Assembly: GCF_030272615.1 (NCBI RefSeq)
Contig: NC_081414.1
Location: forward strand, 782,978,119 to 783,036,118
Origin: Cryptomeria japonica
Taxonomy: Eukaryota > Streptophyta > Pinopsida > Cupressales > Cupressaceae
DNA length: 58,000 bases
Direction: 5' to 3'
A model generated the notes under the pieces. The model did no database searches, was not told where the DNA came from, and was given only the letters and a program-made list of their open reading frames with translations. A program made the position numbers and the translations under genes. Each line of letters begins with the position of its first letter. Positions within the stretch are counted from its first letter, which is position 1. This document shows positions 44,124 through 55,196 of the stretch, piece by piece.

Positions 44124-46459
44124 CAAGCCTCAATGTTTATCATAGTAACATGATACAAGTCTGTTATGATAGGAATTTTTTATCAACTGAGTCAACCATC
44201 CACAAAAAATATCTATTATCTACCATTATATAATTTTGAATCTTAGCCATTGATAAACAATTTTTTAGGAAGGATCAATGGTAATCATGAGCTTTAATAG
44301 ATTTCAATAATATGAACTAGAGGATATGATCCATCACTAGCCATCAACAATGGAAAGTAATAAAAATTTATAAATCATTGATTAGGGTCCACACAATAGA
44401 TGACATTATGTTTAGAGATAGAATGGCACATAAGTCAATGTGGAACTAACATAGACACTTTTTAGTCTATTTCTCTTGTAAGAACATGATTGGGCCCCTC
44501 ATATTTACTCATATAAATATGTGCTAAGATAGCATATGGAAAGATCTTGCACTATTATGACCCTAATAGGTTCAAACCCTTTTATCTCCATGTTCTTTTA
44601 GAACCAAACAACAACAAATAGTGAAACTAACATGACATATATCTTGATGTAATATTATATCAAATACTCTTACATTATTGAGCCCACACTAGTAAATTAA
44701 AAGGTGACACGATCACATTAAATTGTTGCTCTAATAGAGCATCATCATTAAGAGTATACACACATGATAATATACCGTGTGGATAATGTAGTGTCCACCA
44801 TTGAATTAACTTGTTTTGACTAGAGTTGACTTTTAATTCATGCATGATAGACATTATTGGGCATAGGCTATTTCAGATGATTTATATGATGTTGATACTA
44901 TCATTATTGATCGTGTGATTTATTAGACACTATATATTTATTATGTGATATATAAAAAGACTATATTGATCATGTGATTTGATGAGCATAAGAGTTGATG
45001 GATTTTACATGTTGAACGATAATCATGAATTACACTAATCATGCATTTGATGATGTTTTTATGTACTGACCATATTTAATGATTATATATGATGAGTTGA
45101 GCTTATGGTGTGTTTGATTATTTTATGACTATCTTCGGGATAGAGACAATGGCACATCACTCATTGCGAGCGGGATGTGTTGTTGTGATTCTCTAACCTT
45201 TGCCTGTTATAATATATATATGCATATGTCATATCATTGCTTTGTGGATGCAAGATTTGCAAGTACTAGACACTGACTCTACCCGGCTCCGCAGGTCTGA
45301 GCATGTCTTTAAATCCTAATGGCATGTGGTTTGGAGTTGGCACAAGTTCCCCTCACATACTCTAGGTCTAATTTTTTCATTGAGTTGTCAGAGTCTTGAT
45401 TAATAGCGATTTGATTATTTGATTATCTAATGTTTAATTTAATTTATTGGATTCTAGCCTTGTTGGGTATTTAATTATTTGATATTTATTTTTATTTATT
45501 TATTTTAATGATGATTTAATATTTATTTTTTAGCTTATGTTGTGGTTTTATATTTATTTGTGATTTGACATTTTATTGGTATTTAATGTTTATCTGGTTC
45601 TTTAAATTGATTTATGAGCCTTTGGTTTATTTATTTTATTTCCCCATTTCATTTATTTAATTGTGGCCCATGTTTTATTTATTAGTTTGACTTTTATATT
45701 AAGTGGGTTGTATAAATTCACTTTATAATAGAATAATAAAACATTCCCACCCAATTGTAAAAACGTGATTTATATTTATCTTACCTGCCCTATCCTTTTA
45801 TTGGTTGAATCTGAAAAGGCAGGTAAAATTATATTATATGGTGGGGTTGGTAAAATATACTATAGATTAAAATATTTTGATTGGCCGAGATTGAGGCTAG
45901 GGTTTTTGGTTAATGTTTGGCTTTTTATTTTCTTTCCTGTGAAGTTTTTGGGGGTTGGCTTCTTCTTGCAAAAAATTATCTGCAAGATTTTCCTTTGGTT
46001 TTTGACTTGGATTGTTGCTGGAGCTTGTTGGTTTTGGCTTTTGGATTTGGGGAGCTCTTCTTCAACTTCTTCCATCACACGGGTTGCAGGTTGGAGATGT
46101 ATTCCTCTTTTTGTATTTTGTTTTACAAATTTCTTGTATGCTCTGTGTTTGTGGATTTAATGTGTGAGCTTTGGAAATAAATCTATAATTTGTATAGTAT
46201 GGAAGGAAATATCTGAATGCATAAATTTGTTACAAGGCTTTATTCTATAGTTTGTGGAAAATATTTATATCCTGGATTTTATCTGGTGTCTTTCTGAGTC
46301 TGCGTCATGAATGGAGTTTCGATTGAATCTTGGTTTTTTAAGTGTTTATTATTTATTTCATTTATGCCCTTTAAATCTATTTTTTGGGGTGACTGTGCAT
46401 ATATTTTTTGAATCTGAATGTTTTAATTTTAATTTTTAATCTTTGCCAAAAGTTCTATG

Positions 46460-46680
46460 TTTTTCTGGTCCTTTCATGTATTTGCAATGTCCTTCATTGT
46501 ATTTGCAATGTCCTTTCATTCATTTGCATTGTCCTTCGTTGCATTTGTGTTGTCCTCCAATACATTTTTGTTGTCTTTTCGGCAAAAGCGATGGCTTAAA
46601 ATGCACAGGCTCTAAACTATTAAACATACGCGCTAACCTGTAATGTAAAAGTGCTAAACTCCAATGCGAAAGCATTGTTC
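46460..46680. repeat. 21-bp tandem repeat grading into AGYGCTA-type units
   Basis: Units start at 46480, 46501, 46522, 46543 and 46564 (ATTTGCAATGTCCTTCATTGT and variants), 21 bp each. The period continues with cores at about 46607, 46629, 46650 and 46671 (CGCGCTA, AGTGCTA), the same word family as the gypsy leader array. Since 21 is a multiple of three, plus-strand frames stay open through it, with a Cys-rich peptide that I do not consider a gene. Confidence 0.75.
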
Positions 46681-46895
46681 TACTTGTCTGGGTGTTTTTT
46701 CACTATTTTCCAATCAGATTTGGATTCTCGAGTTTCGTTCAATTCCAGAGGGTTTTTGGGATTTTTGCAGACATTTTCTTGCTATGTTATTTATCAGTTT
46801 GATGCGATTTTATGTTTTATATGCTTAAAAATTCTTGGCTTATTTATTATTGAAGATTTGAGTCTTTTCTTATATTGAGACATTGCAATGGAAAA

Positions 46896-46970
46896 ATGGT
46901 ATTGTTGTGGAGACAACAAGATGTTATTGTTGTGGAGACAACAAGATGATATTATTGTGGAGACAACATA
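46896..46970. repeat. 25-bp tandem repeat, three copies, with inner palindrome
   Basis: Units at 46896, 46921 and 46946. Each contains GTTGTGGAGACAAC (ATTGT in the third), a 5-bp inverted repeat around GGAG. Confidence 0.85.
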
Positions 46971-49275
46971 ATTGATATGTTTTATTCATTGAATATTTGT
47001 TATGTGATATGGATTTCCACTTTGAGGCTCATTTTGCATTGTAATGGATTTAAGCCCTTTGTGTTATTTAGCTATGCTTTTTTCTTGTATGTTTCATGTG
47101 TTGTTGGGCTGCATGATGAAGTTAGGGATCTCTTCTTAGAATTTGAATCAGAGCCTCTTTTCTATTGTTGTTTTTGGAGCATTGTAGGGGGAGTGGGCTT
47201 TCATGTGATGACTGGAGTCATGAGAGATAGGCTTGCATGAGGATTCCTAGTAAGAATGCATGAAGTCTAGACTGCCAGGGCACATGGGGGTTTTCCTTTG
47301 TTTTAAAAAAGTGATAATATTAATAATGAATTAATTGGAATGGGTAATTAGATCTCATTTAAACAAGATAATTAATAGTTTGAGCCTCATGGCGGATTCC
47401 TTGGGAGGATGTTTTATGATAAGAATGAGAAGGCCATGAAGACAATAAGTCAAATCTCCCTTGATTCTCTCATTGGTATAAATGGCTTCACATGTCTATC
47501 AGGGTTATGTCATGAAGAGTTGTGTATTGGAAATATTATGGGGGAGGATAGCATGTGATGACACTCCACTCCTACATGTGTCCTTTTCTTGAGATGTATT
47601 TATGCCTTGATGATTTGTGCTATCTTGTGATTGGTTCTTGCTTGAGTGCCCTTCTTTTGGTTAATCTCTTTGGTTTTAAGTGTCAGCCTAGATGTAGAGT
47701 GTGTGTTGGGACCTTGTGTCATCTCCTAGAATTGGGGGTGGTTCCTTTGGTTCCACATGATCGGGTGGTTGGTGATTTTAAACCATTGGGATGTTCCTAT
47801 CTTTGGATTCTTCTTGCGTGGATGAGGATGCTTCTTCAAATTGTTCATGGATAATAATTGCAGTAAGAATTTAAATGATGACATGATTTATGTAATGAAA
47901 TTCTAATGTAATGGTTATAAAAGAAATCATGTTTATGAGAAATGACTATGTTGTTCTAGTTGTAGTGATAACTTCAGTTATGGTAGATGATTGTAATGAT
48001 GAACCTTGAGTTGTATTGTAATGCATTTATATTAAATGAAATGGATGCATGATATGTGGATAAGTAATATGGTTTGGAATTAAAAGATGCAATTTGTATT
48101 CTTGATGAGCCATGTTAAAAGGAAATGGTGTAAATGTTATGATAATGGTATTAGTCTTGGAATGATGTCTTTAAGTAATGATTTAAGTAGAAGAAATGTT
48201 ATGTCTTGTTAGGATGTATGAGTATGAGTAATATTGGAAAATATCTTAGGACATGTTTATGAGTTGTGATTAAAGAATTTGAAATTATATTATCATACTT
48301 CATAGACAGTGATCTAATGTTTGAATTGAAATATTATAAGGCTTGGGATGTAAATGAATTTTCCTTATGAAAATATTGTAGGGATGATCTTAATGAATGA
48401 ATTACTATTCTTATTAATGGAAATTACTAGTAAGTGTATGGATAGATAGTAAAATGAATGCTTGTCTTCTAGAAAGGATTAGAATGTATCATGTGTTATG
48501 GTTTAAGATTATATCTCCTTTTGGTGGATTCTATTAGTTGTGTTGAGATGAATTCGTGTGCTTACTTAATTTGTAATAAGATGTTATTGATTTATTGATA
48601 TAGTGTAAGAGATTTTATGAGTATCAAATGAGATATGGAGTTAAATGTTTAGGGAGACTTTGTGATTATTGCCTTATATACTTTGGGAATCATAATGAAG
48701 TAATAAGCATGCTAGGAGCATAGAATCATAAATGATTGTGTGGAAGTTAGTCGTAAATGGAAATTGTGTTAATGTAGTTTTAAAGGGTTAATCTTGCTAT
48801 GCGTATGGTGATGTTTATAGTCAGAGGTTGGTTAATGGTAATAGGAACATCTGGACATGGTGTATAAAATGAACCTAAGAGAAAAAGGGAAATAGCTATG
48901 CATCAAAAGATAGAATCTCATATTAAATGAAAGATTAGGTAGGGGGCATATCATGAGTGTTAGGTAAATTGATATGTTGCACCTATGTGTGCATAATGAT
49001 TAAGATTATGAGGCATTGATCTAGAAGAAAGTAAATTCTTTTTTCTTATGTAGGTAGACTAAGTAATGGTGTTGGGATACCCTAGGGAGTTAGTAGTAAT
49101 GATTTATTGTATTTCGCTTGCGTAATTGTTTGAATAGCTTGAGTGAATTATTCTATGTTCATAACACTTAAATGTTGTTGTGTGGTTGTTGCATTGCTTA
49201 AGTGATGTTATGTGTTGCATTGTTTAAAAAAAAAATTAAATTAGTGTGTATTTAGATATATTTCTCTAGGGTATT

Positions 49276-50863
49276 TGTTGGCATTTTTGCACTAAGTTGT
49301 CATTGATGTCAACTAGTGAAGATATGCAACCGGTACCAGATGCTCTGCTAGTTAACAAAAGGAGAACACTCTATTGGTCTTGCTGAACCAACTGCATACT
49401 GGTAGGCCATGTCTTAAATGGTATGATGTCGTGTGGAGCAGAGGTGAAAAGGCTATTGTGGTTGGTGAAGATTCATCAATAGGGTGGATGAAACAGATAA
49501 TTACCATTAATAAAGGAACCACAAATCAAGGGATTGCATTTGACTGATTGCAGCTTGAGGAAGAAGGAATAACAAAGGAAGATCAGGGAGCAGTTGGTGC
49601 GTAGATCGAAGCAAGAAGATCAAATTAAGAGTATGTTTCTATTTACTAAGTTGTCATTAGTTTTATGCCCAAAGTCATTCTATATACTCTAGTCAGTTAA
49701 TACTACCGAAAAGTCTAGTCGGTAAACACCAAGGTCACCGGTGTTGGTTACAAAAGAAAGACAAGTCACCAAGTTGATACACACCAAGCTATGAACTAAG
49801 ACATATGTAGACTATCTACCAAGTAAGGTTTATATGTTTGCCGAGTTGCAAACAAGGTATACTGAGTTAATCTGAACTGAGTGAAAACATGTTACCAGAT
49901 TCAATGAACCTAGACACTCATGTGAAACATGTTACATAATTCAAGAAGATGAAATCATTACTACATAGGAAATTGCATTTAAATATTTTGTATGATTTTG
50001 AGGAAGAATATCCAATGAAATAATTTCTATGTTTATTCATTCAGTAAAACATGTTTGTATGATCAAAGCATGAACAGATCATCATCTCAGAGATATATAT
50101 AAATAGAATGATTTGAGTACATGATATGATATGAGATGTAAAGTCAATCAAGAAAAGAGACATAAAGGAATGACATAGTTCAGTATGAAAAAAAGAAGAT
50201 TGATAGAGATAATCATAGGTTACCGAGAAGATTTTAGAGAATAGTTTAAGAGGACAGTATACAGAAGTGGTTACCAAGTTGATTTATCAATTACCAAGGA
50301 ATGCTATGAGCAAGCTAATTTTATATTGAGCACATAGAGTCTGCTATAACATTTCAGATGTGAAGTTTCAGATATTTTGTAAAGATTTTTTACTGAAATT
50401 TTAAGTTGTAATAGAAACCTTTAATAGGGTTAAAGACTCTAATAAAGTCTATAAATTGTAAATCCTTTAACCAGGTACAAAATTTTGTAGAAGTGTTTGT
50501 AAAATTCTTTAGCAAGTTATATCTAAAGATATTTATACTCCTAATAGAGTAATCTATTACAAATGGCTAAACATGTAGCTCTAACCGAGCAATCTTGATT
50601 ACTGCAGTAGTGAAGTTGTGGGTGCCATCCCCACTGCAGTTTTTCTCTCTAACCAAGAGTTTCTAAGTGACCAAAAATATTTGTGTTATGGAGTGATATT
50701 TTGTTTTATGTTATTTCTATGATTATGTTTCAGTATTACATATCTTTGAGATCAACAAAACATAGTTTGTGTTTATCAGTAAAATTGTTTTTCAAGAAAA
50801 GTTTTGAAGTACTGATTCACCCCTCTCCTCTTAGTACATTATCCTTCCAAGTAAGACCTAACA
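49276..50863 (+). repeat. 5' LTR of the third copia-type element
   Basis: It starts TGTTGGCATTTTTGC and ends GACCTAACA at 50863, one base before the PBS. It has the U3 box TTGTCATTGATGTCAA at 49297, many ACCRAGT-type words between 49700 and 50290, CCTTTAAYMRGGT modules near 50420 and 50463, the CCATCCCCACTGCAG box near 50625 and GATTCACCCC near 50815. The five bases before it are GTATT. Confidence 0.82.
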
Positions 50864-50864
50864 A

Positions 50865-50878
50865 TTGGTATCAAAGCC
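50865..50878 (+). other. Primer binding site, initiator tRNA-Met type
   Basis: TTGGTATCAAAGCC one base after the LTR end. Confidence 0.88.
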
Positions 50879-50925
50879 ATATTCCTGGTACAGGGTCTAA
50901 CAGCCTAGAGAGAAAGATCCTACCA

Positions 50926-51910
50926 ATGGAAGGCTATAAACAATCTCCCAGGATTGTGAATCTTCAACAAGAATTGGATCATGCTAATCAAATGATTGCA
51001 GATATGTAGATGCAAATGCAAAGATCACTAAAAGTTAGAAGAAGGTTGTCTGATGATTTACAAGACTCATAAGATTTGGTGGAACAAATTGAGACATCAT
51101 CTGAGAACAACATATTAGAAGAATCTGAAGGAAGTGATTGCAGAACTGAAAGAAAATAACAAAGCACTTAATGAACAGCTAAAAGCAATGAGAAGGGAAC
51201 ATGAGTATTTTAGCACACAGATGACTAAAAACCTTGATGCATTGAGAACAACTGAAGATAATAAATGAATTATAGAAGGAGAAAAACAACAACTAGAAGC
51301 AATGGTGTCTGCAAAGAATGAGGAAATATCAAGGACAACTGTAGTTCAACATAATCTACTTGATCGATTGGACTATGCACATCCTGAAGCTACACTAAAA
51401 GAAAATGAGAACCAAGCATTGAAACATGAAATATCAAGATTGACCAATGAACTAGAAGCAGGAAAGAAGTCAAAAGAAAGATTGAGGAAAATCCATGAAG
51501 CATCAAGAATGTTGGATGGGCAACTGAATATGAGAAAACCCAACAAAAATGCAAGACTCGGTTACAAAGGAAACAAATCTACTGAGAAAGGGATCAACAC
51601 TACCGAGAAAGGAGAATCATCCAAGCAAGTTGGAAATAAAGAGAACATCAAGGACAAGAAGCCTATTTGCAACTACTATGGAAAACAAGGACATACTACC
51701 AATGTTTGTCAGATCAGAAAAGGTAAGCAACCAGATGTTACTAGGTTTTATGGCTATTGTTACAATTGCAATAAGTATGGTCACACATCTAAGCAATGTA
51801 GAATAAAGTCTGTCAACAATTATCAAAAGGAAAAATAGAAAGGGTTTTGAAAAAATTGCAATAGAAATGGACACAATACTGAGAAATGTTGGTTTAAGAA
51901 GAAAAACTAT
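50926..51910 (+). pseudogene. Gag-like coiled-coil protein with three CCHC knuckles, broken
   Basis: The first ATG after the PBS is at 50926, about 50 bp downstream (MEGYKQSPRIVNLQQELDHA). The frame is interrupted by TAG at 51007, TAA at 51070, one frameshift near 51115-51130 and a TGA at about 51266. The 178-codon piece 51302-51838 follows. The N-terminal 200 residues are rich in Glu, Lys, Leu and Asn with heptad-like spacing (coiled coil). The C-terminus has three knuckles: CNYYGKQGHTTNVC (second Cys is Tyr), CYNCNKYGHTSKQC (intact), and NCNRNGHNTEKC near 51850, whose first Cys position is a TGA. The usual copia capsid region seen in the array gag is absent. Role is inferred as RNA binding. 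Confidence 0.72.
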
Positions 51911-52997
51911 ATGTAGACTCCACATCGAGAAAACACTAGAAGCTACCGAACTGACACAAATCTCAATCAACAATATCACATAGAACTTTATCGCATAGAC
52001 CTGGCTTCAAATATCAAATTCTACAACCAAGTTAACTTTCATGAAATAAGAGCAACATAAATAACTCAATTGTTTACACTTGCTAGGCATATAAAAACCT
52101 TTTCAAAGACTACGTCCCATAACATAGTGACAAGTTAGCATAATTTACTCCATGATTACACATAATAATCATCCACATAACTAGAATGCACAACACAAAA
52201 GGCCACATGTGAGCATGTCTAATGCTTGGTCAAAGATAACATGCACGATCAACATCTCTATGCCTAATCTTAGAATAATAATATGATCATAAATATCCAA
52301 CATCTCACTCAAAGGCTTGATGGTGCTAGGGCACACCATAGTGGTGCTACCTTCCATTCAAGACCTCCATGAACATCCCTTGTTGAGTAAGGTGGTTAGC
52401 CTTCAAGAGATAGTCACCACTCATAGGTAGGTAGTGGATGCTAGCTGTTTCACAGCCTCACATACCCCCATCCTCAAGGTTCCTTACGTCTACTTCCTCA
52501 TACACACTCAACCAAGACCATATCATATGTCCTTGGAGAGGAATTTCACATTTCAACACAAGACCATCATACGAAAACAATAAGGACAAATCAATTTAGC
52601 CACCAAAGTACAGAAGAATAACAATAATAAATCACCAATTCCAATAGTAAGGCAATAAAATAATCCAGAATTTGCAACACCAAATCAAGTATGTAAAAGA
52701 TCACCAGATTGTGGCTTAACCTTCAAAGTCAAAATAAAAAAAATTACTGGCCCACAAGGAAATAAAATTAAAAGAAAAATATAACAATTGCACATAACAT
52801 CACAATGTGGCTAGAATCTAGCCACCAACGAGGAAGGAAGGAACAATCATCTAGCTAGCATAGTAGCTCATCATGTGGTGCGGCATAGTCACACTACCCA
52901 CATAGCATGGTGGTGTGCACCTCGACATCACCCCGCATCACGTCGTGACGCGGCATGGCTCTACCCTAAAAATTGTTGGTAGGCCACATGGAAATGT

Positions 52998-53350
52998 CTA
53001 CTACATCCCACATCATGTCTCAGCATGACATAGCAATATTCCAAGCAGCAAGGACACACAATGGATGTATCTCGCATGGCAATGTACCTCATGGAAAAAG
53101 GTGTGTGTAGGTCACACCCTGCATTGTGTTTTAACATGACATAGCAATACTCCAAGCAGCAAGGACACACAATGGATGTATTCCGCATGACAATGTACCT
53201 CGCAGAAAAGGGCACGTGTAGGTCACACCCCGCATCATGTCTCAACATGGCATGACAATACTCAAAGTGGCAAGGACATGCAATGGACGTATCCTGCATG
53301 GAAATGTACCTCACAGGAAAAGGCCACACGTAGGTCACACCCCGCATAGC
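52998..53350. repeat. 111-bp tandem repeat, about three copies
   Basis: Units start near 53000, 53110, 53221 and 53333, marked by GGTCACACCC and CAAGGACACACAATGGA. Similarity between units is high with scattered changes. It keeps a 128-codon minus-strand frame open, but I see no protein family in it. Confidence 0.85.
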
Positions 53351-53445
53351 GACGTACCTCTCAGGATACTCACCGTAAGCTAGAGGTATATATGGCTAAG
53401 GTCCACCCACATGTCTACCAACGCTAGACAATTGGCAGCTCATGT

Positions 53446-53610
53446 GAAAAATAACATACCTTTCATGGAGACAAGGCAAAATAGCATACCTTTCATGAAG
53501 ACAAGGCAAAATAACATACCTTTCATGAAGACAAGGCAAAATAGCATACCTTTCATGGAGACAAGGCAAAATAACATACCTTTCATGAAGACAAGGCAAA
53601 ATATCCTCCA
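53446..53610. repeat. 30-bp tandem repeat, five copies plus a partial
   Basis: Units start at 53461, 53491, 53521, 53551 and 53581: TTTCATGRAGACAAGGCAAA followed by ATARCATACC. Variants alternate regularly at the R positions. Unit length is a multiple of three, so frames on both strands stay open. Confidence 0.92.
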
Positions 53611-55181
53611 ATAAAACCATCATTCTACTCAATAACTGACACCAATATGCTCAAATATAAGGATAGGAATAGGCTGGCACACATGAACCTTATAAATCGG
53701 TTCATCACAAGGGAAAGTATTGAGTACACCTATAATAGAGTTTCATTACAAATCTATATTTTTCCTCGAAATAGAGAAGCTAAAGTTGCTTCGCATCGAT
53801 ATTACTCGTACGCCATTCCATACTATTCAAGGAATGGTGACTTCTAATACTACCCCTTCACATACTAACTTATCTACAATCCTGTGGGTTGGCTGTCAGT
53901 AAGGAAACAAACAAACAACATCACATAAACAACATGGTTTCCCATACTCAGAAGTAAACATATCCTCCATGGTTGATTACTTCACCATCCCATGGGCACA
54001 CATAGCAAGCACAAGTTTCTTACAATACACAAGGAAAGCACTATTACTGGTTTAGTCACATTTATGGGGAGTACTTTTTGATATGCTATCATCTACTCAA
54101 GAAATATTTTACCTATGCTTTCCACATGAATCACTGAATAAAGTTTACTCTAGATACCAATACTGAAATTTTTAACAATTCACCATTACATAAGGAAATA
54201 ACATCATTCTGATATATTTTATAAATCTATTAAGCATTCACAACCACATTACTAACTATGAAAATTTTGTTATGAAGCTAAAGACTTTCATCTTTCCATA
54301 AAAAGCCAAAAATGCAAAAAGTACAATTTCACATGTTTTATGAACACTCTATTTAAATCAATGCACTCTTCAGTAGCATTACATTAATACACTCTCAAAG
54401 CTACTATAACATGTTCCCTTTTGATACTTCTTTTACAACCAAAGTAGTTTCACAAAATCAACAATTCGCATATTAATGCACCTTAATTAAGATAGAATTT
54501 AATTATATTACTCCTACGAAACACATGGAGAATTATTTAGTGTAAACATACAGTTTCTTTCTCAATATCCAAAATGCACTTTCAAACCAAAGCACTTTTA
54601 TAATAAAAAAAAAATATAAGCGTTATAAGGGTCACACAAGGGCTCAAGAAATCGCAACCTTTCTCTTGCAATAAGAAAACTCACATAAGAGATAAATACA
54701 CATATAACAAAAATATTTAATTTATAGAGAGAGAGAAGATGAAGGATGATAATCATTCATTTTACTACAAAATAAGCATTCAATATTTACCATTCAAGTC
54801 CTTCAAGTGGACAACACTAAACTGGATCATACTCTTAAACATGCACATTTCATACTTTTAGATTCAAGACAACACTAACCAACCCAAATGGATTAGTCAA
54901 AAGAGTACAACAATCAATAAGGAAGGTACATATGACTCTCCTTCAGAATAGGAGAAATTGTAAACCAAGACCTCAATAAAAAGACAAAGCACATACAATC
55001 ACTCCAAAGCACCCACATCAGAAGGTGAAAACAAGGTGTGAACACATACGTTACACATCAGTTAAGGTCTGCTCAATCACACACATACAAAAAGGAGGAA
55101 AAGCATACACATAAGGTCAATACACCTCACATCAACTAAGGACATGAGAAAAACCAGAGATCCTAGTGTTTGCAAAGTTGG

Positions 55182-55195
55182 CTTTGATACCAAAT
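55182..55195 (-). other. Primer binding site of a minus-strand LTR element
   Basis: The minus strand reads TTGGTATCAAAGCC directly after an LTR end (..GGGTTATTACAT). The pairing partner would be initiator tRNA-Met. Confidence 0.8.
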
Positions 55196-55196
55196 G

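Larger units (their letters stand above)
44124..49275 (+). other. Non-coding region, probably containing an old long LTR in plus orientation
   Basis: No supportable gene. The part 49030-49275 resembles the reverse complement of 55197-55370 (for example AAGTAATGGTGTTGGGATAC against AAGTAATCGTGTTGGGAAAC). This suggests the right end of a plus-strand LTR of the same group. A leader-like stretch (CTAGGGTTTTTGG near 45897) may be its transcribed part. Short tandem repeats lie at 46460-46680 and 46896-46970. The left border of the LTR is not determined; 44124-45100 may be plain flank of the array. Confidence 0.45.
49276..52000 (+). mobile_element. Third copia-type element: 5' LTR, PBS and gag-like frame only
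   Basis: A complete plus-strand LTR with PBS is followed by one gag-like coding region that ends near 51900. I see no protease, integrase, RT or second LTR before the sequence turns unrecognisable near 52000. The element is either truncated or a non-autonomous type. Confidence 0.75.
52001..55181. other. Non-coding stretch, possibly leader of the minus-strand element at right
   Basis: No frame resembles gag or pol on either strand. On the minus strand it follows a PBS directly, so its right part is probably the leader of that element. It contains a 111-bp repeat (52998-53350), a 30-bp repeat (53446-53610) and a short GA run near 54726. Confidence 0.5.

Noticed and set aside
45765-46180. Open plus-strand frames of 131 and 87 codons, Trp/Phe/Leu-rich
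   Set aside because: T-rich leader-like sequence of a probable LTR; competing frames and no domain.
52961-53347. 128-codon Cys-rich minus-strand frame
   Set aside because: Kept open by the 111-bp repeat; no independent evidence of coding.
53446-53610. Possible CRISPR-like array
   Set aside because: Units are directly adjacent without spacers and the DNA is clearly plant nuclear.
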